DNA from: Hofstenia miamia
Taxonomy: Eukaryota; Xenacoelomorpha; Acoela; Hofsteniidae
Assembly (NCBI GenBank): GCA_900660155.1
Contig: CABFPE010000745.1
Coordinates: 142,407 to 206,406, forward strand
Reading direction: 5' to 3'
Length of the DNA: 64,000 bases
In this document: piece after piece, positions 37,638 through 50,145 of the stretch
How positions within the stretch are numbered: position 1 is the first letter of the stretch
Layout: each line of letters begins with the position of its first letter
Translations under genes and position numbers: made by a program
The notes under the pieces: model-generated
The model's database searches: none
Told to the model about the DNA's origin: nothing
Seen by the model: only the letters and a program-made list of their open reading frames with translations

Positions 37638-38101
37638 TTAAGAATTGTAATAGGCGTAAACTAGACTTGTGAGGCGTATAGTACAATTGAAAGTACATGA
37701 GTAGTAAAGTGTATATTTGAAAGAGTGAAAGGGAAATATCTTATTACCATGTAGATTCCATGAGAGATTTGAGCTGATAAATAACCATAAATCTTTCACA
37801 TAATTGCTGGATTTTAAAGAGCCGAATGATATACTAATTTCAAAATTAGGAGTAAAAGATCTAGATCGAGAGAACTTTATAATTTCAGTTTTTCTGTGAT
37901 TAAACTTCATGTTGTTACTCTGAGCCCAGTACTAATATGAATTTCGCCCCAAAATTAAATTATTCTTTGATAAGTACAAAAATTTGGAAACATCCGTATA
38001 TAGGATAGGTGATGGACAGAAAAGAGAAGAGAATCAGGAAGTCATTGATGAATACCACGAATAACAGAGGACCCAGAACAATACCTTGAGGCACACCTGA
38101 T

Positions 38102-38950
38102 TTAATTGCAAGAGGTTGAGAAATCGCAATCTTTAATTTTTACACACTGGCTGCGATGAGAGAGATACCTAGATATGAGGCACATGTCGTCACCAATATT
38201 GAAGCGTCTAAGCTTACGTAGCAATAATTTTTGATCCACTTTGTCAAAGGTCTTTTCAAAATCCATGTAAAGACTAATAGTTTCAACATTATTATCAAGG
38301 CTTTTGTAAATATTATTAAGATATAATAGTAGCTGTGACGTGGTGGATCTCCTTTGTAAGAAACCGTGCTGACAAATCGTAATTTTAAAAGAAATATGCG
38401 GATAAAGATGCTTGAAAATTATCTTTTCAACGATCATTGAGAGGCGAGGAAGAATACTGATTGGTCTATAGGAAGAAACATTGGTCCTATATCTACACTT
38501 TTTTAGAAAGGCGTAATATAGCCAATCTTCCAAATGTCAGGTATTATCCTACTAGCTAAAATTAAAGAAAATAACTGAAGGACAAACGGAGCAATAGTAT
38601 GAGAAAACTTGCTCAACAGCGATGCTGGCATTCCATCTGCATGGGCAGTTGAGGACGAGCTTAAACTTAAATGCTTGAGTGCGTCTACAAAAGACATAAC
38701 AAGGTTTTGACAAGTTAATTGATCAGCTGTTGGTGTAAACTGAATAAGTACTCCAATCGTAATAATCAGAAGAATCCGGATTACTGAAGCTCGTAATAAA
38801 ATATGAGTTATACAGTTGAGCAATTTGAAAAGAGGAGGTAGTGGAAAGGTTGTTGAGCTTCATCGTTTCTGGAATTGTTGCATTGTTTACAAGATTACGA
38901 ATATATTTATGAGCCATGTTAGCATTGAAATGTTTAAATGAGGTAAACAC
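38102..38950 (-). pseudogene. LINE reverse transcriptase, N-terminal and palm part
   Basis: Pieces on the minus strand in three frames: FQIAQLYNSYFITSF (near 38830), the HADGMPASLLSKFSHTIAPF to IIPDIWKIGYITPF block (38640-38510), and SSYRPISILPRLSMIVEKII to CLISRYLSHRSQCVKIKDC (38470-38110). These are the standard LINE RT blocks 1-5 in order. It is continued by SGVPQGIVLGPLL at about 38100-38050 and the thumb region at 37638-37910. Confidence 0.8.
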
Positions 38951-40384
38951 TATCAGTCTGTCGAATCCAACAGTCTGAAAGTTCCTGTTGAAGACTTAAA
39001 AAATGTTAATTATCACGTTGCGGATAATGACGGGAGTATTCTTGCCACTCAGAGTTAACCTTATTAAATAAGTGTACAGAGTGCGAGGAAAAATAATGTG
39101 GTAAACATCGCCTTTTTTCGTTTTTTGGGAATGAAGAAGATCATACCACTGATGATAATGTAAAGCCAAACATTCAATAAGATATTTGGATTGTATAGTA
39201 AAGTAGAGCTGTATTGAAATTGATTCAGATAAAGGCTGAATGATTCATAGCATTTTTAGGAAAAATTGAATTTAGGCAGACCATTATTCTCACTGATCGT
39301 AAAGAGAAAGCCCATTTTCAGTGTTAGGCAAAACAAAGTAATTTTGTGATCAGAGCTGGTAGTATGAGAGTAGTGAAGATCCCAAATAGTAGTCCCATTT
39401 GTAAGTATTCAATCCAATATATTACTATTTGAGTGAGTGGGTTGATCAATATGTTGAAAGAGATTATGAGAGGAAAAAATGTCGAGAAAAATGTTCTCTA
39501 AGACCATATTCGAGCATAGGAATTCCAGTCAACATTTGGAAGTTTGAAATCTCTGCACATTAGAATTTCATTATTGCAATAATTATGAGATTGATTGTAC
39601 CTGTTGTATAGACGAATGATGTCTTTAAGGCAGTATCAAATAATTTTGGGTCTACCACATATTTACTACAAATTGGGGGGAGGTAAGCACATATAACAAA
39701 CAATGCAGATAGGGAAAAATCTAATTTCGTTGCACAAAGGAAATCACAATTTATAGGATTACCTTCAGTAGATCTCACATCCAGTGTGGAATTAAGAAGT
39801 ATGAGAGTACCACCATGAGTTCTAGATTGTCTGTCTTTGCGATCAACTATTTTATACGAAGGAATTTTCAGAAAATCATTGATAATATCTTTGGGAAACC
39901 AAGTTTCTGTTAAAAATATGAGATCATGAGAAAATGACAATAGTATTCCATTAATAGAGGTAACTTTGGAAAACGTTTCCAAGCCGCGGCAATTAAGTGA
40001 TAAACAAGACGGAACAAATTACTATTATTAGTATTGCAATAGTTCTGATTAATTACAGATTTAGAGTCCAATCTAAGTCAATCTCGATTCTGAGATAGAA
40101 GCCATTCTCTAACATATGAATTTAGGAAGAAACTTTTAACAGTAACACGTTCCGGCAAAAATGCTGGTGAATCAACTAATTCCTTTGAACAGTCGTGTAA
40201 AACAAATTGAAATGATTTTGTCATAGAATCAGGTCCGGAGAGGAATATAATATATATATATATAGACTGAACATGTTTGCTTCTAAATAATGTATTATAT
40301 CACTTTCAGTTGTAGAAGGATCAAGTTGTCCCAGAAATAAATGCCTCCTAGGAGGTTTGGAAGAAACTGACTTTATAACAGACT

Positions 40385-40806
40385 TAGAGGTAGAAGTACC
40401 CACTAGTAGCAGAAATTGAAACAAAGGTTTTTGGGGGTTGAGTAATAGACATTGAAGAGGTTGAAGACTGACTGGAACTTTTCAAACTAGAAGCTATATT
40501 AGATCTTAATAATGCCAGGTCTTGTTGTAGAGTTGAGATAACTGAAAGCTTTTCTTCTAAGTGGCCTAAACGTTGATCAACGTTAGAATTTGTAGCAGTA
40601 ACAGAGGACAGATTCACTGAAGGGTCAAAATCATGCGCTTCACATTTAGAACATAGCCAGAAAATTTTACCACAGTTAGACATATTCTGAGCAAGGGTAA
40701 GTATACCAATACAACTAGTATGTGCATTACAGTTATACAACCAGCACTTAATATTAGCATTTTGATCAATGTTTTCGCAAATAATGCAAACACAACCAGT
40801 CGACAT
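40385..40806 (-). pseudogene. LINE ORF1 with PHD-like zinc finger
   Basis: About 140 codons from ATG 40806. Residues 5-55 form a Cys/His finger of PHD type (CxxC ... C ... H..C ... C..C). Residues 75-120 contain a short heptad-like stretch (RLGHLEEKLSVISTLQQDLA) and a Ser-rich linker. Such ORF1 proteins bind the element's RNA. The frame ends early (SATSGYFYL) compared with intact relatives, and the following domain lies in another frame. Confidence 0.75.
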
Positions 40807-40813
40807 TGCTGTC

Positions 40814-40849
40814 AAATATATATATATATATATATATATTACATATACC

Positions 40850-40897
<48 letters not shown>
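40814..40897. repeat. (TA)n repeat at the LINE 5' end
   Basis: Two TA runs (about 40815-40840 and 40857-40897) separated by TTACATATACCTATATATAC. A LINE inserted in a TA repeat, or a TA repeat expanded next to it. Confidence 0.9.
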
Positions 40898-40898
<1 letters not shown>

Positions 40899-43314
40899 CT
40901 TCAATGGCTGTCATCATTGTTTTTCACTACAAAATTGAAGAACACCCCTAGTACTAGAATTGAACTTTATCAACTCTGCCTAACTATGTTGCTCCTGATC
41001 TTCTTCTTAAGCTAGTTATTAGTCATATCGAAGCCATTGTAGTGATAATTTTCTTGTAATTTTAGCTAAAAAGAAAAAAAGCAATTCGTTTTGCGACATT
41101 TCTTCGATTTTTTTATTGTAAAATTCATGTGAATTTGATTATGAAGTTGTAAATGCATGAAAATGTGGTTTTCAAAGTGTTTTGAAAGTTTATTTTTTAA
41201 TGCCACCAACTTTTAATGACAAAGTGTAGAAATCGTTGGATAGAGTTTTAGTTGACATTTTTCAATAATTACGTAGGCGTAGATAGAGAGTAACATGTGC
41301 ATGAAACTTATTTTGCAGTTGTGCACATTTGGTAATTACCAGATTGCACGTCTCTCTAACTTTTTGAACATGCTGCAACTATATAGGTATCTCCGTATTA
41401 CAGTAAGTACTAATTTATTAATTTCATAAACCATATCACATATTTAGATTTTAAGTTTAAAATAATAATTTTAAATTTTAAGTAAATAATTAAGACTTAG
41501 ACATTTATAAATTTATGATAGAAATTAATTTTAAATATTAACAGTGGTTGAGTATTTTCTAACCATTGTTTAAATTCAATAAGCTATCTAAATCTTTGAC
41601 ATTTAGAATGATGGAAGAATTGAAAAAGATGTAATTATACTTGAAAAGAAATAACGTCTCAAATTAAAACAGGTGAAATGTCTGCATATAAAAAGATATT
41701 AGAAGACTTTAGCCAAACACATGCTATGAACTTTGAAGTTGAAGATGAAAATATTCGAATGCCAAATAAAATTTTTCAAAATAAACCAGAGTTGTAACCG
41801 TGCCGTGATTTCAAGCCGAGGCCTGGCCCTTTAAACCATAAACCAAGCCCGGCCCGTTGCAATTGGTAACATTCAGACCCAGGCCTGGGCCCGTCATATC
41901 GAAAACAATTATAAGATTTTTGTAAATAAAAAAATTTTGCATATATTTGAAAATACTAAAATGAAAGCATTTTTGCATCAATTGCACTTTTTAACAATAA
42001 AGTTAACTCGTAATGTCATCTAAAGCAATCGGCTTCAAATAAGGATGCGTCCACTGCTGGAAAAGGATTTTAATGGAAATTTTTAAATTTTTGATAGTGG
42101 TATTGCAGTATTAATAATAAATATTATGTTTATTGTACATCATATAAAAATGTTACGAACTTATGCAGCATTCCCTGGGCAAACATGCAAATAAAACTCT
42201 ATTTTCTAAAGTAATTTAAAGGTTACGCTGGGATACCTAAAGTATACATGAAATTGATTGGCACTTGCTATTACTAAGACAATTTCTGAGTTAATTGTTG
42301 AATTATTGTCGCCGTGGATTTACATCTTGATGTATAATTAGTCAATTGAATATAATAGTTGATAAAATATTTTAATGTAAATGAATCGATATTAATTAAT
42401 AAAATTTTTCAACAATTCTAGGCTCGTTGTTCAGAAATTTCAGACCCGGTCTCGACCCGGGATATACACTACATAAATTAAAATGTACTTGCTAAGCAAA
42501 TGAACAAATGAAAACTATGAACAGGGTTTTTGAGTACTTGGAATGTAAGAACCTTGAACTCGAATAGTTCATAAAACTCAATCAGAAAAACTCGTTAGAG
42601 AAATCATAAGTCTTAATTTATTTTGCATTTTAGTTTTTGATCAATCTCAAATAATTACTTTTTAACTCACAAAACTAGGAAGTATCATAAAATAAAGGTT
42701 TTTCTACCCTAGAAAACTTGGAATTTGAAAAAACTTGATTGAACTTGAAATTTTCATCAAAAAATACTAGAACTCCAACTAAAACCGTAAAAACTCGAAC
42801 TCAATTTGAAAACCCTGACTATGAAATAGAAAACACTGAATACCATTATTCCAATTTTGTTCAAGCCAAAAATCAACTAATAATGTTAAATAATCAAATT
42901 AGGAATAGTTAATTGAAAAAATATTCTTTGCTATAAAAGCAGATGAAATTTTAACAAATTTTAACGAAGAATGTATTAATCAAAGAAAAATGTATTTATT
43001 TTCAAAATTTAGAAAGAGTATGCCATTTTCTAAATTTAATAGATTGAATTTCTTCTTCGCAAATAGAAAGTAATTATTATATATTACCAGGAATAAAGCA
43101 ATGTGCTGTTTCCTTAAATAAATTGAGATCTTTCAGTACACTGTTATTAAACAACAGTACATGTTTTCGTGAATTACAAGCTCTCAGTGTTATAAATCAT
43201 TCAAGCATTCCTCAATAACATTTTATAAAAAAGAATATTGTTTGTTTGCAAATATTTATTTGATATAATTTGTATGAAATTTGATTATATTAAATATTTC
43301 TCATGTTATATTTT
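40898..43314. other. Non-coding stretch with GGCCC-type islands
   Basis: AT-rich. A GC-rich patch at about 41805-41900 (GCCGAGGCCTGGCCC, AAGCCCGGCCCG, CCCAGGCCTGGGCCCG) and another near 42440-42475 (AGACCCGGTCTCGACCCGGG) are about 600 bases apart and may mark the two ends of one hAT-like non-autonomous element. No protein or RNA gene recognised. Confidence 0.45.
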
Positions 43315-44430
43315 AGGCATGTAGATTTATTCCAATTTGAATATCTGGTATGCTAAACTTAATTGGCAATCAAGTACTTAGTAGTCAATCAAAATTATTT
43401 CATCAGATAATTTTTTTGAAATTGTTCATTTTATATTTTAGGCATGTGGATTTCCTAGTAACACGAAACTGTCTTTTTGAGGTCTTTAAGTCAACATTTA
43501 CAGCCGTCCAAAAGTCGTCGTTATGTTAGTCTAATGGGACAAAAACGACATGTTGTGCTAGTAAATTAAAAATAATTCATGATTTTCCATATACATCAAG
43601 TTATTTATATGTGATATCCTTCACAGCATGTGATTTTCCCAATCAGGTTTCTAAAATTTACACACAATCACATTCACAATCATTTTGTTCACAAAGATTA
43701 TCATTAATATCTTTTATAAAGAAGTTTTTTATAATATAAATGTTGACGCTTTAATATCACTTTTGTAAAAGTTCAAAATTTTTAATATATTTACCTTTTC
43801 AGTAATTGTACTAGCATGCTTCTATTCACTTTATTATTTACATTTTAAGGTATTGTTGAAGCCAAAATATATATATTTGCATAAATCATTCTAATTCTAA
43901 CCTGTGTAAAATATTCATGTTTAAAATTAATGCATGTTTAACTTAAAAAATATGGAATAACTTATGCAACCATAATTTTTCTCTTCAACATAATATGACA
44001 TTGTAAAAAAAATAATTAAACTTTGTTTAGAAACATAAATACTTTTAAGAAAAATAGCAAAGAATAAAAAAATTTCAAACTTTACAAGAGTGACATTATA
44101 TGTGTTAAAATTTAGATGCTTAGCTATGACAAACGTAGGTTGACAAAGGTATCAGATAAAGTTACTTTGTGTGAAATGCTTTGGAAAATCATGAATAACA
44201 TTATATTTATTAGGAATTTCATGTTGTTGTTGTATTGACGTCTTTTGGATAGCTATTAATGTTGACTTAAAGACGTCCAAAAGACAAATTCATGTTATTA
44301 GGGTTTATTTCAATTTGGAAATCTGTTACATTAAACTTAATTGTAAATCAAGAACTTAGTCGTCCATCATAATTATTTAATCAAATACATTTATTTGAAA
44401 TTGTTCATGTTATATTTTAGGCATGTAGAT
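43315..44430 (+). repeat. 125-bp tandem repeat, interrupted by a transposon
   Basis: Unit 1 is 43315-43439. Unit 2 starts at 43440 (AGGCATGTGGATTT), is broken at 43454, and resumes at about 44303 (TTTATTTCAATTTGGAAATC) to 44418. A third start, AGGCATGTAGATTTATTTCA, follows at 44419. Shared words include AAACTTAATTGKMAATCAAG and GAAATTGTTCATKTTATATT. The interruption is precisely the inverted-repeat element listed next. Confidence 0.85.
43454..44302. mobile_element. Non-autonomous DNA transposon with long inverted repeats (849 bp)
   Basis: Left end CCTAGTAACACGAAACTGTC, then TTTTTGAGGTCTTTAAGTCA. Right end, reverse-complemented, CCTAATAACATGAATTTGTC, then TTTTGGACGTCTTTAAGTCA. The match continues for about 70 bases, and weaker matches (ATTCATGATTTTCCA at about 43575 against TGGAAAATCATGAAT at about 44180) extend the arms to about 130 bases. 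No coding capacity. It sits inside unit 2 of the 125-bp repeat, so the uninterrupted neighbour units show the pre-insertion site. A target duplication of about 3 T is possible but not certain. Superfamily not assigned. Confidence 0.82.
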
Positions 44431-44819
44431 TTATTTCAATTTGAAGCAAACAAGGTAATTAACCTCAAGTGTGACAAGATTGTAATATTTGCCATGCCCA
44501 TCATAATAAAAGTGATTGATAACATAAAACCAATGATGACATAGCTTACGAGGGGCAAAAATGAGAATTCTGAAAATCACAAGAGATGACTATGCTTAAT
44601 TTGATCATGAACAATTTGCACAACTAAAAAAATTTAAAGAAAACAGAAACATGTTTAATTTTGGAGAAGTACGCATAGGAAATGCAATAGGTGAGAGCAC
44701 AAAATTGTAACTAAGCATGATGAGTCAATACATCTGTATGAAAAAAGAATACCCAAAAACATGAAAATGGAATGTTTAAAAAATGAAAGAATTATCTAAC
44801 AACAATATAACATGTTCAA

Positions 44820-46400
44820 GCAAAACTCCATACATGTGACCTACCAGGTTTGTAAAACAAGTCAAAAGGTTTTGCCTCTACATAGATTTTCATAAATTAA
44901 ATGAGATAAAGAAAGATGGCTATCTGCTTTCAAGGATATATCTATTGTATGATGCAGCAAAGAACACCTATTTCATCATGTTAGATTAATGTAATACTTT
45001 TTGGCAGGTACTAATGAGAAAGAAAGATATTGAAAAAACTGTGGTCATTACACCCTATGAGTTGTATGCCATTGAGATTATGCAATGTGCTGAAAGGCCA
45101 TAAACACCCAACTGAAAATGGAGAAGCAGCATATATATATATATATGACATCTGAAATGTTAGCGTAGCTCAATGATATTTGAACATCTCAAGAAACTAA
45201 TTAAAACATTAAGCATACTAGAAGAAGTTGGTCTTCATGTAAATGGTGAAAAATGTGAGATAATAAAAATCCAGTAGAAATTCTTGAAAGAAATGTAAAC
45301 AATTTAAAAATTTAAATGAAAGACAATGCAAAGGAAGTTATTGATAAGATTACTACAACTAAAACAAGAAAACATCCAGCTCATATGTTCAATCTTCTAA
45401 AAAACCTTTTAAATGAACCTGGAGACAACAAGAGAAGTTAGACCAAATAAAACAAGAACTCAAGAAATAGCTGACACTCAACACACCTGATTATACCAAA
45501 CAATTCCAGAACCTGCTGCAATTGGAGCTTGTTTGAGGCAGAACACCTCATTCAATATTTCAATTGAAAATTAAGGACTCTGAAGAAAACTACAGTTCAA
45601 TGAAACTGAAGATGCTAGCTTTGGTGAAAGATATAAAGTAATTCTAAGTTTGTCGAAAAAATTCTCTAGTGATAGGTCAACCATAGTGGCTAGATGGACA
45701 GAATATCTAAGTGATATTGAGTTTGTCATTAAAAAGAAAATCTTTATGCAAATGCTGACAGCTTTACCAGAGTAACAAAGAGATGTTGCCAAACCTGAAA
45801 AAGACAAGTCCAAGTTTACATTTATGCACACTCACAATATACCAAATTGCCTGAAATAAACACAAATTGGAAAGGTGAGGCAATAATGCCTTTATCAGTG
45901 AAAAAAGAAATAACTGAAATACAAATGATAAATAAACAAAACAACAAACTCATTATTAGGAAAATAATTGAAAAACTAAAAAATCCAAAAATGTAAGTTG
46001 ATCAAATATGCTATGAAATATTTTCTAAAACATAAATTTTAGTTGAATGATAATAATTTATTATTTATTGATGGGGAATACACATATATTGTCATTCCTG
46101 AGTATTTCAAGAATGACCTAATTCAGTAAACTCATGAGAAATGTCATTTTGGAATACAATAAACAGAATGCACATTCAACACATGTAAGTAAGTTAGTAG
46201 GGTAAATGCTTATTACATTAAAATGTATATAAAGATTACCAATGACAGTATGTATGCAAATATTATTTACATGTGCACAACAATACCTGCCACAGTAGAA
46301 GATGTCATTAATAAATGTAAAACACTTCTCTAACAATTTGAAACACTTTTGGTAGAAATGAAAAATTCAGAAAACTCATGAGGTGAAAGAATATATACAA
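44820..46400 (+). mobile_element. Ty3/Gypsy-like LTR retrotransposon remnant (broken)
   Basis: Fossil. On the plus strand, in order, are remnants of a pol region: reverse transcriptase (about 44870-45300, with the YIDFHKLNEIKKDGY-type block), RNase H (about 45480-45790), and the start of an integrase-like part (about 46050-46170). It is broken in many places, with well over ten interruptions, so it is old. I could not see a gag region, an envelope gene or paired LTRs, so the limits are approximate. A short TA run lies inside it at about 45128-45147. Confidence 0.7.
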
Positions 46401-48646
46401 AAAATGTGTTCAGTCCCAAAGGGCATGCAAAAGTAAAACTGTACATAATCCCATTGAGTGGGAAGTAGATCCTAACAACATGTTGTGGAATGAAAACAGC
46501 AAAATTAAAAACAGTTCAAAAAAAGCAAAGAGTCTGAAGGGAAATTCCCAAAGATGAGTCTATTGACAATCCCACAACACACAGCAGCAATGAAATACAG
46601 ATGAGTGCAGAGAGAAAGAAGTTCATTCAGCAGAGCAGTGAAACACTTCTAATTGCACCCACAGGAAAAATCCCTTAATACATCTGTCTCAGACATTCTA
46701 ATTTCCAGTTCCTCCATGATGCTGGGCAACAAGAACAAGACTGACCAGACTCAAACACACTAATGTCAATATAAGGTTCTAATGTGACCCCTACATCCAA
46801 AAAAGTGGCAAATAGATGACAATCTCACACCCTTATGTTAATGGTTGGTTCCAATGTGATGCAATATCCAACATAAATATGAGATTGCCAAATGTGGAAG
46901 TTCCTTCCACATCCAAATTTGATAGCAATAATATATTTTCAAGTGATAGATCTCCAATACTTTGTTGTTCCAATTTGGTTTGTAGCTCTGGAGAAACTAT
47001 GGCTATCAATGAAGATAATTCTCTATTAGGTACACCACTGAGTGCTGTACAGCAGTGAAGAGAGCCACTGACATAAATACAATCATTTCAGAGGATATGA
47101 TCTAGTGATTCTAGATTTAGTTCTATTACTTCTGTTAGTTTTTGTAGCATAATAGTCTCAGAACATTCAATGGAAGGAGAAAAACAGTAATCTAATGTGT
47201 ATAACAAAGTCATACATTCTTGTTTTATAATGTCAAGAAGACGTATGAGAGGTGTTGAAAGCTGGCTAACAGATGAATGAGATCTGGCCTATAGTGGAAA
47301 TTATGCATCTTAATTAAAATACTACTCAACTGTCAAAGTATTGATAAATCAAATACAAAATGCTTGGGAGATGAAGGCTCCAACAGACATGAGGAAAGCA
47401 ATGTTCAGAGATAAAATATACCAGAGATAAAACTGAAGCAGGCAATATGGATACTAGCAATATTCCTATCTGTAGAGAATGATCTTCAATGGCCAATGAA
47501 TAGGAAGTAGCAAAACAGAATGAAGAAACAGTATGAGATAATTATGTCATCTTTGAGAGCAAGCTAAAATCATAGTTATTAATGGGAATTATCACATCTG
47601 CATTGCTGTCAAAATAAAAAAAGGCCTAACTTCAAAAAAAAATGTTTGTGAATTTGAATTCTAGGATTTGGGCAAACTGCTTCATTTGATGACAAGAAAT
47701 TTTTTTGACAAAATTTAATTGGGCAAATTAATTTTTTGACCAAGTTTTTACTTTTTGAATGATAGGATGTAGGCAAAATAATGTATTTGAAGACAACTTT
47801 CAGTTGTGCCATGCTCATTGTAATAATGTTTTAAAACTTTAACACTGCTGGACAAATATGTAATGAAACATATAATAAATATAAATACATCTTCCACAAA
47901 CACATACTCTCACTAAACAGAAAAAACGACTTTATACTTATAAATTTATAGTTTAAGAAATCTACAATATTGCAATTAGAATAATAATTAAATTTACTTT
48001 TTATAATCTATCAAAAATTAACATAAATTGAGTTGTTTTGCTTTTGAAAGTAAATTGATTTCAATTTTTTTATGATACTTACCAATAATTTTTACAGAAG
48101 CTGTTTACAATAGTGAAAGTGTAATCTATTGGATATACACTTGAAATTTGAAGAACCTCATACAAATAAAAAATAAAACATCTTGAGCCCTTGTATTTTC
48201 CTAATACTCAAATTAAATTTGAAAAATTTTAGGTTGTAAACACATTCAAACACAAATGTCAGTTAACACATCCTACTAATAGAGTAGTATGGCTTTAAAA
48301 TTTTTAAGTATTTATTTGTATACTACGAAATTTTCCAATGCTAACTGAGGTCAAGTGCGACAGCAATATGAAGCATAATGATTGATAATGCTACTCACTC
48401 AGTTTTATATAATTTAGCTATCATAAAATATAAACTAACTAAACAAACTGAAAAGTTCACAATTTAAATTCAAGAAAAACTGAAAACTGACTAAAGTTAT
48501 ACAAAGAGTTGATATATAGAAAATATCAAAATTGTGCTTTGCTAGAGATATAAATATAATAGCTTGAAATTTTTGTTATGTGATATCAGCTCTTGGCATC
48601 GCCATGTGTAATTTTCTAGATTAAAAGAGTTTATATATATATACAG
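46401..48646. other. Region without a recognisable gene
   Basis: The first few hundred bases (to about 47590) are less AT-rich and may be more of the LTR-element remnant or another decayed insertion. The open frame at 46816-47058 shows no domain. The rest is AT-rich with no feature I can support. Confidence 0.45.
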
Positions 48647-48973
48647 GGTAAGCCATAAGTAACTTGATATTTTAATTAGCCACAAAAATAAAAATAAAAA
48701 CAACCACAAAGTCAAAGTATATTTTTTATAATGATCAATACATGGGATTTATAAAAGTTAAATTAAATGTTCAATCGCGCCGCCATTGTTTGCAATAACC
48801 ATTTCACATCTTTTGTGCAAATTTTCTACTGAGCGGCGAAGTTCATCAACGGATATTTCATCGATTTCTTTAATGATCTTTTGTTTCAAGTCATCTAAAT
48901 CATTGGCCCGATATGAATGAAAAACTCGTGCCTTTAAAGTTCCCCACAGGTAGAAATCTAAAGGCGATAAATC
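48647..48973 (-). mobile_element. Mariner-like transposon, 3' end, cut by a gap
   Basis: On the minus strand, 48973-48758 encodes the end of a mariner/Tc1-superfamily transposase: DLSPLDFYLWGTLKARVFHS, then LDDLKQKIIKEIDEISVDEL, RRSVENLHKRCEMVIANNGG and AIEHLI. The DLxPxDFxLWG motif carries the last catalytic Asp. The stop is followed by about 110 non-coding bases, ending ACAGGGTAAGCCATAAGTAA (read on the plus strand from 48651) next to TATATATA, a standard element end at a TA target. The visible part has no defects. The first two-thirds should lie in the 1000-N gap, whose right side is also a TA run. Confidence 0.85.
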
Positions 48974-49973
48974 NNNNNNNNNNNNNNNNNNNNNNNNNNN
49001 NNNNNNNNNNNNNNNNNNNNNNNNNNNNNNNNNNNNNNNNNNNNNNNNNNNNNNNNNNNNNNNNNNNNNNNNNNNNNNNNNNNNNNNNNNNNNNNNNNNN
49101 NNNNNNNNNNNNNNNNNNNNNNNNNNNNNNNNNNNNNNNNNNNNNNNNNNNNNNNNNNNNNNNNNNNNNNNNNNNNNNNNNNNNNNNNNNNNNNNNNNNN
49201 NNNNNNNNNNNNNNNNNNNNNNNNNNNNNNNNNNNNNNNNNNNNNNNNNNNNNNNNNNNNNNNNNNNNNNNNNNNNNNNNNNNNNNNNNNNNNNNNNNNN
49301 NNNNNNNNNNNNNNNNNNNNNNNNNNNNNNNNNNNNNNNNNNNNNNNNNNNNNNNNNNNNNNNNNNNNNNNNNNNNNNNNNNNNNNNNNNNNNNNNNNNN
49401 NNNNNNNNNNNNNNNNNNNNNNNNNNNNNNNNNNNNNNNNNNNNNNNNNNNNNNNNNNNNNNNNNNNNNNNNNNNNNNNNNNNNNNNNNNNNNNNNNNNN
49501 NNNNNNNNNNNNNNNNNNNNNNNNNNNNNNNNNNNNNNNNNNNNNNNNNNNNNNNNNNNNNNNNNNNNNNNNNNNNNNNNNNNNNNNNNNNNNNNNNNNN
49601 NNNNNNNNNNNNNNNNNNNNNNNNNNNNNNNNNNNNNNNNNNNNNNNNNNNNNNNNNNNNNNNNNNNNNNNNNNNNNNNNNNNNNNNNNNNNNNNNNNNN
49701 NNNNNNNNNNNNNNNNNNNNNNNNNNNNNNNNNNNNNNNNNNNNNNNNNNNNNNNNNNNNNNNNNNNNNNNNNNNNNNNNNNNNNNNNNNNNNNNNNNNN
49801 NNNNNNNNNNNNNNNNNNNNNNNNNNNNNNNNNNNNNNNNNNNNNNNNNNNNNNNNNNNNNNNNNNNNNNNNNNNNNNNNNNNNNNNNNNNNNNNNNNNN
49901 NNNNNNNNNNNNNNNNNNNNNNNNNNNNNNNNNNNNNNNNNNNNNNNNNNNNNNNNNNNNNNNNNNNNNNNNN
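48974..49973. other. Assembly gap, 1000 N
   Basis: Exactly 1000 Ns, followed by a TA repeat (49974-49996). A complete mariner would be about 1.3 kb, so this gap could hold the missing part. Confidence 0.98.
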
Positions 49974-50145
49974 TATATATATATATATATATATATGCAT
50001 AAAAAATATAAAATTAGATATTGAAAGCTAGAAGTGACATTGTATTTCAATTGGATTGAGAACAGGACTTGAATTTAATCTGAAATTCCCAAGAGTGAAT
50101 TCCAACTTGCACGGATTAGTATATATTTTAATATATATAAAACAG

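Larger units (their letters stand above)
37638..40806 (-). mobile_element. LINE with PHD-finger ORF1 (Jockey/CR1 group), inactive
   Basis: Runs right to left. ORF1 starts at ATG 40806 with a PHD-type finger, CVCIICENIDQNANIKCWLY ... HTSCIGI ... FWLCSKC, then a coiled region, and a second short piece near 40340 (PRRHLFLGQLDPSTTESDII) like the domain after the finger in related ORF1 proteins. ORF2: endonuclease start LSLNCRGLETFSK (about 40005), LIFLTETWFP, DRKDRQSRTHGGTLIL; then RT (38950-37638) with SSYRPISILPRLSMIVEKII, QHGFLQRRSTTSQLLLYL, LYMDFEKTFDKVD, SGVPQGIVLGPLLFVVFIND and SSNYVKDLWLFISSNLSWNL. The YADD box is not visible, and the frame breaks many times, so it is an old dead copy. Its 5' end abuts a TA repeat. 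Confidence 0.85.

Noticed and set aside
40720-40951. Frames encoding Tyr-Ile repeats
   Set aside because: Translations of TA microsatellite.
46816-47058. 80-codon plus-strand frame after the LTR remnant
   Set aside because: No domain, and the position suggests it is part of decayed element sequence.
48758-50050. Open frame of 430 codons across the second gap
   Set aside because: Only the 72 codons at 48758-48973 are real sequence and belong to the mariner; the rest is Ns and TA repeat.
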